Notes: generated by a model not told the origin, from the letters alone. DNA of 10,211 nt from Porticoccus sp047635255 (GCA_047635255.1 JBLIIR010000043.1:1-10211), one strand, 5' to 3'. Numbered from the stretch's first letter, positions 1 through 7,390 are shown. Numbers and translations: made by a program.

Positions 1-12
1 GCCGTTTGACTT

Positions 13-747
13 CTAAGAAAAGTCGCCCCATATGGATTGAATGATGCTGATCGCAGCAATCGGAGCCGTTTCTGTACGTAAAACTCTTGGCCCAAGTGCT
101 AGTTGCTCAAAGTTTTTATGTGCAGATGCTTGTATTTCTTCCTCGGTCAGGCCGCCTTCAGGCCCTACTAAAAGAGAAACACTCGAAATCTTTTCTTCTC
201 TGATAGCTGAGATGGTGTTGTCTCCACGATGATGGAGCACCAGTTTTTTTTCTGATTTGACGTTAGCAGTCCACTGGTTTATCTTGATGGGTAAATGTAT
301 TTGAGGAACTTTAGTTCTATAGGATTGCTCGCAAGCGCTAATGCAAATTTTTTGCCAGTGAGATAACTTGTTTTGTATTCTATTTTCGACTAATTTTACT
401 TCTGTTCTTTGGGTAATCAGTGGCGTTATTTCAGTAACTCCAACTTCAGTGGCTTTTTGTATGACCCAGTCCATGCGATCGCCACGCGAAAGACCAATAC
501 CCAAATGAATACGTAATGGCGATTCTCGGTTGATCTCCAGGTAGTCGCTAACAAGTACAGTCAATTTTTTCTTGTTAGATCCTCTGATAGCCGCCTTAAA
601 CTCTCCGCCCTGACCATTAAACAATACGACCGGGTCTCCTGTGGTTAGTCTTAAAACGGTTCCTAGATGTCTGGAGGTCACATCATCAAGTGTTATCTCT
701 AGTCCGGGCGAGAGGGCTTGGTTTGTGAAAACTCTAGTATTGCGCAT
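13..747 (-). CDS. rsmE: 16S rRNA (uracil-1498-N3)-methyltransferase RsmE
   Basis: This is a SPOUT-class methyltransferase that uses SAM to methylate N3 of U1498 in 16S rRNA of the assembled 30S subunit in the cytoplasm. Visible family marks are an N-terminal PUA-like part (about residues 1-75), RESPLRIHLG at about 74-83, QKATEVGV near 97-104, the SAM-binding knot motif GPEGGLT at about 195-201 and LGPRVLRTETA at about 218-228. The length of 244 residues matches the family. I chose ATG 747 because the protein then begins MRNTRVF, like known RsmE proteins. The frame stays open to a TTG at 756, which would add three residues. Neither start has a clear Shine-Dalgarno sequence. The start lies inside the end of metF (14-base overlap), so translation is probably coupled to metF. 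It is the last visible gene of the SAM-cycle cluster and is itself a SAM consumer. No terminator is visible in the 12 bases beyond its stop. Confidence 0.95.
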   Translation of the reverse strand: MRNTRVFTNQALSPGLEITLDDVTSRHLGTVLRLTTGDPVVLFNGQGGEFKAAIRGSNKKKLTVLVSDYLEINRESPLRIHLGIGLSRGDRMDWVIQKATEVGVTEITPLITQRTEVKLVENRIQNKLSHWQKICISACEQSYRTKVPQIHLPIKINQWTANVKSEKKLVLHHRGDNTISAIREEKISSVSLLVGPEGGLTEEEIQASAHKNFEQLALGPRVLRTETAPIAAISIIQSIWGDFS

Positions 748-1585
748 GAGCGTCAATAAAACCCAGTCTTTTGCATAAAGAGAGACTCACGTCTGCTTGG
801 TTCATTGTATAGAAGTGTAGACCGGGAGCGCCATGTGAAAGCAGGTTTTCGCAGAGGCTAGTTACAATGTCTAACCCAAAATCTCTGATGCTGTCGATAT
901 CATCACCATACTGATGGAGTCTTTTCTTGATCCAGCGCGGAATATCTGCACCGCAGCTGTCTGAGAATCTAATCAAATTATGGTAATTGGTAATGGGCAT
1001 AATGCCAGGAATGATTGGAGCTTTAATGCCTGCTTTTTGGCACTGTTCTATAAAATAAGCATAGCTGTCAGGATTATAGAAATACTGAGTGATTCCACGA
1101 CTGGCCCCAGCTTCAAATTTTTTCTTCAGCCAATAAATATCTTTTTCATAGCTTTCAGCTTCGGGGTGAATCTCCGGGTAAGCAGCAACTAAAATCTCAA
1201 AGCTGTCACCAAAGTGCTCACGGACAAAAGCAACAAGTTCATTTGCATAAATAAGCTGCTTGGCCCCACCCATGCCGGAGGGCAGGTCACCTCGGAGCGT
1301 CACAATTTTTTTGATTCCTGCCTCTTTGTATTCATGAAGTAGTGTGAGTAACGATGATTTTTCATCTGCACACACAGAGAGATGAGGGACTGCACTGGAA
1401 CCTGCAGCCTGAATCGCCAATACAAAATCCCTAGTAAATTCTTTGGTGGAGCCGCCGGCACCATAGGTTACCGAAAAAAACTCTGGTTGGAGCCCACTCA
1501 GTTTGCGATGCACATGGATAAGCTTCTCCTTTCCTTCGGGAGTCTTAGGTGGGAAAAACTCAAAGCTCAGATGACGACTGTTCAT
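734..1585 (-). CDS. metF: Methylenetetrahydrofolate reductase MetF
   Basis: A cytoplasmic FAD enzyme that reduces 5,10-methylene-THF to 5-methyl-THF, the methyl donor for remaking methionine from homocysteine. The TIM-barrel family motifs appear in order: SFEFFPPKTP at residues 7-16 with the conserved Glu at 9, VTYGAGGS near 39-46, PHLSVC near 67-72, LRGDLPSG near 97-104 with the conserved Asp at 100, YPEIHPEA near 136-143, TQYFY near 166-170, PGIMPITNY near 193-201 and HFYTMN near 257-262. At 283 residues it is the short bacterial form, without the regulatory domain of eukaryotic enzymes. The ATG at 1585 gives the usual short lead before FEFFPP, but only a weak ribosome site precedes it. It follows ahcY by 48 bases and its 3' end overlaps rsmE. 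Next to ahcY and metK, its job is to supply methyl groups to the SAM cycle. Confidence 0.97.
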   Translation of the reverse strand: MNSRHLSFEFFPPKTPEGKEKLIHVHRKLSGLQPEFFSVTYGAGGSTKEFTRDFVLAIQAAGSSAVPHLSVCADEKSSLLTLLHEYKEAGIKKIVTLRGDLPSGMGGAKQLIYANELVAFVREHFGDSFEILVAAYPEIHPEAESYEKDIYWLKKKFEAGASRGITQYFYNPDSYAYFIEQCQKAGIKAPIIPGIMPITNYHNLIRFSDSCGADIPRWIKKRLHQYGDDIDSIRDFGLDIVTSLCENLLSHGAPGLHFYTMNQADVSLSLCKRLGFIDAHAQY

Positions 1586-1633
1586 AATTTACCAGGGGTT
1601 TTCAATAGCAGCGCTAGTTGCTAGGTTAATTAA

Positions 1634-3007
1634 TTAGTATTTGTAGCTATCGTCCTTGAAAGGACCATCGATAGGTACGTTTATATACTTAGCTTGCGAG
1701 GCTTTGAGGCGAGTGAGGGTGCCGCTAAACCCTTTCACCATCTCGATAGCCACCTCTTCGTCTAGTTTTTTCGGTAGCACCTCTACACGCAATAAATCTG
1801 CTTTAGTAGCATTATCTTGATGCGCAAAAGCTTGTTTGTAAATATGCATTTGAGCTAACACTTGGTTTGCAAATGATCCATCCATTATTCGGCTGGGATG
1901 TCCCGTGGCATTTCCTAAGTTAACCAGCCTGCCTTCGGAGAGTAGCAACAAGTAGTCATTCGTTGCAGAGTCTCTAAAAACTTGATGAACTTGTGCTTTT
2001 ACTTCAACCCATTCCCAAGTTTTGCGCATGTAAGCAGTATCAATTTCATTATCAAAATGACCAATGTTGCATACAACGCAACCTGCTTTTAGGTTATTTA
2101 GAATGTCGGCATCACAAACGTTATAGTTGCCAGTGGCGGTCACCATTAAATCCGTTGTTCTTAGCAAGGCGCTGTCTACACCCTTAGACGGATCACCGTC
2201 GACATAGGTGGACACTACTTCAAATCCATCCATGCAGGCCTGCATCGCACAAATTGGGTCTATCTCAGTGACTTTTACAATCATGCCCTCTTGGCGTAAT
2301 GATTGTGCAGAGCCCTTGCCAACATCACCATAGCCAATAACGAGGGCTTTTTTTCCTGAAAGCAAGTGATCAGTTGCACGCTTAAGAGCATCACTGAGAC
2401 TGTGGCGACAACCATATTTGTTATCATTCTTGGATTTTGTAACAGAATCATTTACGTTAATGGCAGGTATTTTTAGCTCGCCATTGTTGAGCATTTCATA
2501 AAGACGATGCACGCCAGTTGTTGTTTCTTCTGTGACTCCATGAACGTGTTCTAACACTTGCGGATATTTTTCATGAAGCAGCCCTGTTAAATCACCGCCG
2601 TCATCAAGAATCATATTTGCATCCCAAAGCTCTCCATCTTTTAGGATTTGCTGTTCAAGGCACCACTCGTATTCTTCTTCAGTTTCACCTTTCCAGGCAA
2701 AGACAGCGGTACCATTTGCAGCAATTGCAGCTGCTGCATGATCTTGTGTTGAGAAAATATTACAAGATGTCCAACGCACTTCAGCCCCTAAGGCTTCGAG
2801 CGTTTCGATTAATACAGCTGTTTGGATAGTCATATGAATACAGCCGAGAATCTTAGCTCCTTGGAGGGGTTGCGCTACATGATATTTTTTCCTGAGGGCC
2901 ATTAATGCAGGCATTTCTGTTTCTGCTATGGCAATTTCTTTTCGGCCATACTCTGCTAGAGTAATATCTGCGACTTTGTAGTCGCTGTTAATAATCATAT
3001 TGTTCAT
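1634..3007 (-). CDS. ahcY: S-adenosylhomocysteine hydrolase (adenosylhomocysteinase) AhcY
   Basis: It hydrolyses SAH, the inhibitory product of SAM-dependent methylation, reversibly to homocysteine and adenosine using tightly bound NAD. The sequence shows the N-terminal substrate part with LQGAKILGCIHMTIQTAVLIETL (about 48-70), SCNIFSTQDHAAAAIA near 81-96, NVNDSVTKSKNDNKYGC near 184-200, the NAD Rossmann loop GYGDVGKG at 225-232, CNIGHFDNEID near 313-323, GHPSRIMDGSFANQ near 369-382, and a C terminus ending in KY as usual for the family. The length of 457 residues fits the bacterial form with its insertion. ATG 3007 has an AAAGGA ribosome site about seven bases upstream (minus-strand positions 3020-3015), which favours it over the in-frame ATG at 2998. 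It lies 45 bases after metK. Having this one-step route suggests SAH is not recycled only through the Pfs/LuxS route. No room for a SAH riboswitch remains in front of it. Confidence 0.98.
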   Translation of the reverse strand: MNNMIINSDYKVADITLAEYGRKEIAIAETEMPALMALRKKYHVAQPLQGAKILGCIHMTIQTAVLIETLEALGAEVRWTSCNIFSTQDHAAAAIAANGTAVFAWKGETEEEYEWCLEQQILKDGELWDANMILDDGGDLTGLLHEKYPQVLEHVHGVTEETTTGVHRLYEMLNNGELKIPAINVNDSVTKSKNDNKYGCRHSLSDALKRATDHLLSGKKALVIGYGDVGKGSAQSLRQEGMIVKVTEIDPICAMQACMDGFEVVSTYVDGDPSKGVDSALLRTTDLMVTATGNYNVCDADILNNLKAGCVVCNIGHFDNEIDTAYMRKTWEWVEVKAQVHQVFRDSATNDYLLLLSEGRLVNLGNATGHPSRIMDGSFANQVLAQMHIYKQAFAHQDNATKADLLRVEVLPKKLDEEVAIEMVKGFSGTLTRLKASQAKYINVPIDGPFKDDSYKY

Positions 3008-3053
3008 TTTCTATTCCTTTCGATATTAATTTGAATTTTAGTAAAATAATCTT

Positions 3054-4208
3054 TTATAAAGAGGCTTTTAAAGCATCAGCTTTATTGGTTCGCTCCCACG
3101 TGAAGTTCTCTTCCTCTCTGCCAAAGTGTCCATAGGCTGAGGTTGCTTGGTAAATAGGTCGTTTTAGATCCAGCATATCAATGACCCCCTGTGGGCGAAG
3201 ATCAAAATTCTCTCGCACCAACCGCACAATTTCGCCATCACCAAGTTTTCCTGTATTAAAGGTATTGATGCTGATGGAAGTTGGCTCTGCAACACCAATT
3301 GCATAAGAAACTTGTATTTCGCAACGATCAGCAATGCCTGCTGCCACAATATTCTTTGCCACATAGCGTGCCGCATAGGCTGCAGATCTATCAACCTTAG
3401 ATGGATCTTTTCCTGAAAATGCTCCACCGCCATGGCGGGCCATTCCGCCATAGGTATCAACAATAATTTTTCGACCAGTGAGCCCGCAATCCCCCATAGG
3501 ACCGCCAATAATGAACTGTCCCGTGGGGTTGATGTGATACTGGGTGCCTTTGTGAAGCCATTCTTCCGGAATTACCGGTTTAATGATTTCTTCAAGTACA
3601 GCTTCTCGAAGATCCGACAGTGAGACATTAGGAGCATGTTGAGTGGAAAGCACGACGGCATCTACTGCAACGGGCACACCATTATCATAGCGCAAGGTTA
3701 ACTGGCTTTTAGCATCAGGGCGCAACCATGCTAACTCACCATTTTTCCGCAACTGGGCTTGCTGTTCTACTAGCCGGTGCGCATAGTAAATGGGCGCTGG
3801 CATCAGGACTTTTGTTTCATTGGTTGCATAGCCAAACATCAAACCTTGATCTCCGGCCCCGAGCTCTTTTCCTTCACCTTCATCTACGCCTATAGCAATG
3901 TCATTGGACTGTTTGCCGATGGCGTTAATTACGGCACACGAGGCACCATCAAAACCTATATCAGAGCTTGTGTAGCCAATGCCTGTAATGACATTGCGGA
4001 CAATATCTTCCAAATCGACATAGGTGTTCGTCCTTACTTCGCCAGCAATAACAACCATGCCTGTTTTGACCATTGTTTCTGCGGCAACCCGAGAATGAGG
4101 ATCATCTTTAAGAATAGCATCTAGGATCGCATCAGAAATTTGATCAGCCATTTTGTCTGGATGTCCCTCGGAAACAGATTCTGAAGTAAAAAGACTGTAA
4201 TTAGACAT
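3054..4208 (-). CDS. metK: S-adenosylmethionine synthetase MetK
   Basis: It makes SAM from methionine and ATP, releasing phosphate and pyrophosphate, as a cytoplasmic homotetramer. It carries SVSEGHPDKMADQISDAILDA from about residue 11, with the active-site His at 16. The ATP-binding signature GAGDQG is at 117-122 and the glycine-rich P-loop-like signature GGGAFSGKD at 260-268. It has the full family length of 384 residues and shows no damage. ATG 4208 is preceded by TAGGGA (minus-strand positions 4220-4215) with a six-base gap, a good ribosome site. It lies 25 bases downstream of the ArsR-methyltransferase regulator gene, so the two are almost certainly co-transcribed. Expression is probably set by the divergent operator-promoter region near 5261-5296, which is an inference from position. 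Confidence 0.98.
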   Translation of the reverse strand: MSNYSLFTSESVSEGHPDKMADQISDAILDAILKDDPHSRVAAETMVKTGMVVIAGEVRTNTYVDLEDIVRNVITGIGYTSSDIGFDGASCAVINAIGKQSNDIAIGVDEGEGKELGAGDQGLMFGYATNETKVLMPAPIYYAHRLVEQQAQLRKNGELAWLRPDAKSQLTLRYDNGVPVAVDAVVLSTQHAPNVSLSDLREAVLEEIIKPVIPEEWLHKGTQYHINPTGQFIIGGPMGDCGLTGRKIIVDTYGGMARHGGGAFSGKDPSKVDRSAAYAARYVAKNIVAAGIADRCEIQVSYAIGVAEPTSISINTFNTGKLGDGEIVRLVRENFDLRPQGVIDMLDLKRPIYQATSAYGHFGREEENFTWERTNKADALKASL

Positions 4209-4233
4209 ATTTTTTCCCTATTGTGATAAATAG

Positions 4234-5238
4234 TCACTTAGTTTTTTTTAAAAATTGCCGCAGCTGTATTTGAAAACCATTGCGTTGAGCGAGATAAAGA
4301 CTTTCTCCTTCATCTAGCCCTGCAGCATTAGCCCAACCACTTAAGTCGTTGGGTTCAAAACCCAGCCATAGGTCACCGCATGATTCATACGCCCAAGTTT
4401 GATCGTGACGACAAAGCTCTGTAATTATCAAGACACCATTTTTTTTAAGCAATCCAGCCAGATCATTCAAAATAGCTGCTGGGTCTGGCGCATGATGAAG
4501 CACCATATTTAGGGTGATGCAATCAACCACCAATTTCTTTTCTAAGGCTAGCCGAGTATCGCCATGAATTAGCTCTACATTAGCTAACTTGTGGTCTTGG
4601 GTTCTTTTTTGAGACAGAGCAAGCATTTCTTTTGATGTGTCGAGAGCAATTACCCGATCAAATCGCTTTGAAAGCTCTAAAAGAAAAGCTCCTTCTCCTG
4701 GCCCCACCTCAAGAACTTGGCCCTTTTTTTTAGACGTCGAATCCAAAAACTCAGTTACTGTTTGTCCGTATTGTGCATAGCTGGCAATTAGGTCCTGATT
4801 TGCATGAAACTGGCTAACATTTTGTTCAAAAAATTCTCGTGAAGCTCGAGTGCGCTCAAGGTTTATAAGTTGAATTCGTTGTGCTAGATCAGAACAAATC
4901 TCAATCAAATCAATAGTTGCAAAAAGACTACGATGCAGTTCTTGCATAGCTGGCTTTGCAGGTAGCGGAGAGCGCCTATAAAATATTGTGTTGCCTTCTC
5001 TGCGTGTAACAACAAGTCCAGCATTAGCAAGCACTTTTAAATGATGACTCATGCCAGATTGCTTTACCTCAAAGAGTTCGCTGAGCTCAAGGACGCCATA
5101 GGCGTTATGTTGTAGGACTCTGAGAATATCTAAACGAAGTGATTCTCCAGCAGCCTTGAAGAAAGCTGCTAAGGCAGTTGTATTCAAGGCTGTTTGGTTG
5201 AGATAAGAATCGTTTATTTGTTGAACAGTAGTTATCAT
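4234..5238 (-). CDS. ArsR-family regulator fused to a SAM-methyltransferase-like domain (SahR-type)
   Basis: A two-domain protein. An ArsR winged-helix DNA-binding domain lies at about residues 20-95 of the 334-residue form, with FFKAAGESLRLDILRVL and the recognition region QSGMSHHLKVLANAGLV then RREGNTIFYRR. It is followed by a class I methyltransferase domain with motif I VLEVGPGEGAF, VIALD ending strand 2, LNMVLHHAPDP and VLIITELCRHD, and a conserved tail CGDLWLGFEPNDLSGWA to RNGFQIQLRQF. The metal-binding ELCVCDL motif of ArsR/SmtB sensors is absent (here ELSELFEV), so metal sensing is unlikely. Proteins of this architecture beside metK and ahcY are known as SahR, repressors responding to SAH; that assignment here is inference. 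I chose ATG 5238 because a strong promoter -10 box sits between it and the upstream in-frame ATG at 5256, which would add six residues. It lies 25 bases upstream of metK. Confidence 0.85.
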   Translation of the reverse strand: MITTVQQINDSYLNQTALNTTALAAFFKAAGESLRLDILRVLQHNAYGVLELSELFEVKQSGMSHHLKVLANAGLVVTRREGNTIFYRRSPLPAKPAMQELHRSLFATIDLIEICSDLAQRIQLINLERTRASREFFEQNVSQFHANQDLIASYAQYGQTVTEFLDSTSKKKGQVLEVGPGEGAFLLELSKRFDRVIALDTSKEMLALSQKRTQDHKLANVELIHGDTRLALEKKLVVDCITLNMVLHHAPDPAAILNDLAGLLKKNGVLIITELCRHDQTWAYESCGDLWLGFEPNDLSGWANAAGLDEGESLYLAQRNGFQIQLRQFLKKTK

Positions 5239-5246
5239 TTGTGGCA

Positions 5247-5275
5247 ATTTTATCATAAATCTTAATCTATATCAA
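5247..5275 (-). promoter_or_regulatory. Predicted sigma70-type promoter of the sahR-metK-ahcY-metF-rsmE cluster
   Basis: Read on the minus strand, TTGATA (5275-5270) is followed by 17 bases and TAAAAT (5252-5247), each differing from consensus at one base. TG plus one base directly precedes the -10, giving an extended -10 element. Transcription would start near 5240, only about two bases before the ATG at 5238. The -35 box is the inner part of the left arm of the 5261-5296 palindrome, so a protein bound there should block it. Confidence 0.6.
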
Positions 5276-5296
5276 AAAATATTGATATAGATTAAG
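5261..5296. promoter_or_regulatory. Perfect 15+15 bp palindrome, candidate operator shared by both divergent clusters
   Basis: CTTAATCTATATCAA (5261-5275) and its exact reverse complement TTGATATAGATTAAG (5282-5296) flank a six-base A/T spacer. It is by far the longest perfect inverted repeat I see in the window. It sits between the start of the ArsR-type regulator and tkt, and each arm contains a -35-like TTGATA facing outward. It is not followed by a T-tract in a terminator position and lies upstream of both genes, so an operator for a dimeric winged-helix repressor is the best reading. The likely ligand-responsive binder is the neighbouring SahR-like protein, by inference. Confidence 0.7.
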
Positions 5297-5311
5297 GTGT
5301 ATAATTAGAAT
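5282..5311 (+). promoter_or_regulatory. Predicted sigma70-type promoter of the tkt-epd-pgk-fba cluster
   Basis: TTGATA (5282-5287), 18 bases, then TAGAAT (5306-5311); both hexamers differ from consensus by one base. A perfect TATAAT at 5300-5305 is a rival -10 box, but only 12 bases separate it from the TTGATA and no good -35 lies at 17 bases. With the first choice transcription would start near 5318, giving a leader of about 78 bases. The -35 lies within the right arm of the palindrome. Confidence 0.5.
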
Positions 5312-5383
5312 GTTTACGAAAGCCTCTTAGTAAGAGAGAATGTCACCCCGTTTTTTTTGAATGTCTCAATGATTTATTTAAGT

Positions 5384-5388
5384 AGGAG
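5384..5388 (+). promoter_or_regulatory. Ribosome binding site of tkt
   Basis: AGGAG ends seven bases before the ATG at 5396, and no other in-frame start fits the transketolase N terminus as well. The 5312-5383 leader before it holds a small inverted repeat CTCTTA-G-TAAGAG (5324-5336), a GAATGTC direct repeat (5338-5344 and 5359-5365) and a run of eight T (5351-5358). None of these forms a recognisable riboswitch or terminator. Confidence 0.8.
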
Positions 5389-5395
5389 TCTTTAA

Positions 5396-7390
5396 ATGCT
5401 TTCTAGACGTGATCTTGCCAATGCAATTCGCTCGCTGAGTATGGATGCTGTTCAGAAGGCCAATAGCGGCCATCCTGGGGCCCCCATGGGGATGGCAGAT
5501 ATCGCTGAGGTGCTATGGAATGACTATTTGAATCACAATCCTGCGGATCCGTCTTGGGCTGACCGTGACCGCTTTGTGTTATCTAATGGTCATGGCTCTA
5601 TGTTGTTATATTCATTGCTGCATTTAAGCGGCTACGATCTGTCCATAGAAGATTTAAAGAATTTTCGCCAGCTACATTCAAAAACACCCGGGCATCCAGA
5701 GTATGGATATACGCCAGGTATAGAAACAACAACAGGTCCGCTGGGGCAAGGGTTGAGTAATGCTGTAGGGATGGCGTTAGCCGAGAAAGTCCTAGCCGCT
5801 CAGTTCAACAAAGAAGGGCATGAGATTATAGATCATTACACATATTGCTTCTTGGGCGATGGTTGTCTTATGGAGGGAATTTCACATGAAGTATCTTCTT
5901 TTGCTGGCACCCAAAAATTGGGTAAGTTGATTGTCTTTTATGACGATAATGGCATATCCATTGATGGCGAGGTTGAAGGATGGTTTACAGATGACACGCC
6001 GGCTCGCTTCGAGGCGTATGGCTGGCAGGTAATTCCTCATGTTGATGGGCATGATGCTGATGCCATAAAGATGGCTATTGAAGAAGCTCGCATGCAAAAA
6101 GATCAACCCACCTTGATATGCTGTAAAACTATTATTGGTTTTGGTTCTCCTAACAAGCAGGGCAAAGAAGACTGCCACGGAGCGCCATTAGGCGCTGAAG
6201 AAATTGAGTTAGCCCGTAAACAGCTGGATTGGCAGTTTGGTCCGTTTGAGATTCCATCAGATATGTACACACGATGGAACGCAATTAAAAAAGGCGCGGC
6301 CTCTCAGCTGGAATGGAATAAAAAATTAAGTAGTTACCGTAATGCCTATCCTGAGCTTGCTATAGAGCTTGCGCGTCGTTTGAGTGGAGATTTACCTAAA
6401 GATTTTAATGAGAAGGCGAATACTTACATTACTCAGTGCCAAGAAAAGATGGAAAAGATTGCATCTCGAAAGGCATCGCAGAATTGTTTGAATGTCTATG
6501 GCCCCTTGCTGCCTGAATTATTGGGAGGCTCTGCTGACTTGGCAGGGTCAAATTTGACCCTTTGGTCTGGATCAAAAGGTATCAGTAGCGAGGATGCGTC
6601 GGGAAATTATTTGTTTTATGGCGTGCGTGAGTTTGGCATGAGTGGCATGATGAACGGCATTACACTGCATGGTGGATTTATTGCCTATGGTGCTACATTC
6701 CTAATATTTATGGAATACGCTAGGAATGCAGTACGCATGGCGGCACTCATGAAGCAGAAAAGTATCTTCGTCTACACCCACGACTCTGTGGGATTAGGCG
6801 AGGATGGTCCGACACATCAGCCGGTAGAACAATTAACTGCTCTGCGATCAACCCCTAACTTAGAAACCTGGCGTCCCTGCGACACCATAGAATCGGCAGC
6901 ATGCTGGAAGAGAGCCCTCGAGAGAAACGATGGCCCGAGCGCACTGGTGTTTAGCAGGCAAAATTTAACTGCACAGCTACGCAGCAAGCAACAAGTGGCT
7001 AATATATCTAGAGGGGGCTATATATTATATGAGGCCTCAGGAGATTTGGACGCTATCATTATTGCAACTGGTTCGGAAGTAGACTTGGCGATTGATGCTG
7101 CAGCTCTATTGTCTGAGAAGGGTATTAACACCCGACTTGTATCAATGCCTTGCGCTGAAATTTTTTCTGCACAAGAATCCACTTACCGTGACGCGGTCTT
7201 GCCTCCTACCCTAAGAGCTCGGGTAGCGGTAGAGGCAGGTCATGCAGATTATTGGTATAAATATGTTGGGCTTGATGGCAGAGTGATTGGTATGACAACT
7301 TTTGGTGAATCAGCCCCAGGTGGAAAGGTAATGGAGCACTTTGGATTTACGGCGGACAATATAGTTAATGCCGTCTTAGCACAGCTGTAA
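5396..7390 (+). CDS. tkt: Transketolase
   Basis: A thiamine-diphosphate enzyme moving two-carbon units between sugar phosphates in the non-oxidative pentose phosphate pathway; it also makes the erythrose-4-phosphate used by the next gene. The N-terminal cofactor domain (about 1-320) shows SGHPGAPMGMADIAEVLW from residue 24, NGHGS at 64-68 and the ThDP/metal motif GDGCLMEGISHE from 154. The central pyrimidine domain (about 350-540) shows REFGMSGMMNGI with the catalytic Glu at 412, then THDSVGLGEDGPTHQPVEQL from 461. The C-terminal domain (about 541-664) includes ATGSEV and TTFGESAPGGKVMEHFG. The length of 664 residues is normal. It is first in the plus-strand cluster, 44 bases before epd, behind a promoter overlapping the shared palindrome. 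A run of A/U-ending codons and a small palindrome lie at the boundary of the last two domains (about 7000-7027). Confidence 0.98.
   Translation: MLSRRDLANAIRSLSMDAVQKANSGHPGAPMGMADIAEVLWNDYLNHNPADPSWADRDRFVLSNGHGSMLLYSLLHLSGYDLSIEDLKNFRQLHSKTPGHPEYGYTPGIETTTGPLGQGLSNAVGMALAEKVLAAQFNKEGHEIIDHYTYCFLGDGCLMEGISHEVSSFAGTQKLGKLIVFYDDNGISIDGEVEGWFTDDTPARFEAYGWQVIPHVDGHDADAIKMAIEEARMQKDQPTLICCKTIIGFGSPNKQGKEDCHGAPLGAEEIELARKQLDWQFGPFEIPSDMYTRWNAIKKGAASQLEWNKKLSSYRNAYPELAIELARRLSGDLPKDFNEKANTYITQCQEKMEKIASRKASQNCLNVYGPLLPELLGGSADLAGSNLTLWSGSKGISSEDASGNYLFYGVREFGMSGMMNGITLHGGFIAYGATFLIFMEYARNAVRMAALMKQKSIFVYTHDSVGLGEDGPTHQPVEQLTALRSTPNLETWRPCDTIESAACWKRALERNDGPSALVFSRQNLTAQLRSKQQVANISRGGYILYEASGDLDAIIIATGSEVDLAIDAAALLSEKGINTRLVSMPCAEIFSAQESTYRDAVLPPTLRARVAVEAGHADYWYKYVGLDGRVIGMTTFGESAPGGKVMEHFGFTADNIVNAVLAQL

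Noticed and set aside
1606..1623. Small stem TAGCA/TGCTA between ahcY and metF as a terminator
   Set aside because: The stem is five pairs with an eight-base loop and no U-tract follows on the minus strand; at most a weak pause or processing structure.
3035..3047. ATTTTA-G-TAAAAT palindrome as an internal ahcY promoter or operator
   Set aside because: The TAAAAT could be a -10 box, but the sequence 17 bases upstream does not resemble a -35, and A/T-rich palindromes this short are expected by chance.
3164..4124. Long open frames opposite or within metK (3164-3508 minus, 3777-4124 plus)
   Set aside because: They lie fully inside metK, show no recognisable domain, and have no ribosome site or context of their own; metK is intact in its frame.
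4223..4237. GTGA/TCAC inverted repeat next to a T-run between sahR and metK as a second operator
   Set aside because: Only four base pairs and partly inside the sahR stop region; it does not resemble the long palindrome.
5338..5365. Run of eight T after a C-rich stretch in the tkt leader, suggestive of a terminator or attenuator
   Set aside because: No G-rich partner forms a stem directly before the T run; the nearby CTCTTA-G-TAAGAG repeat has only a one-base centre and is too far upstream.
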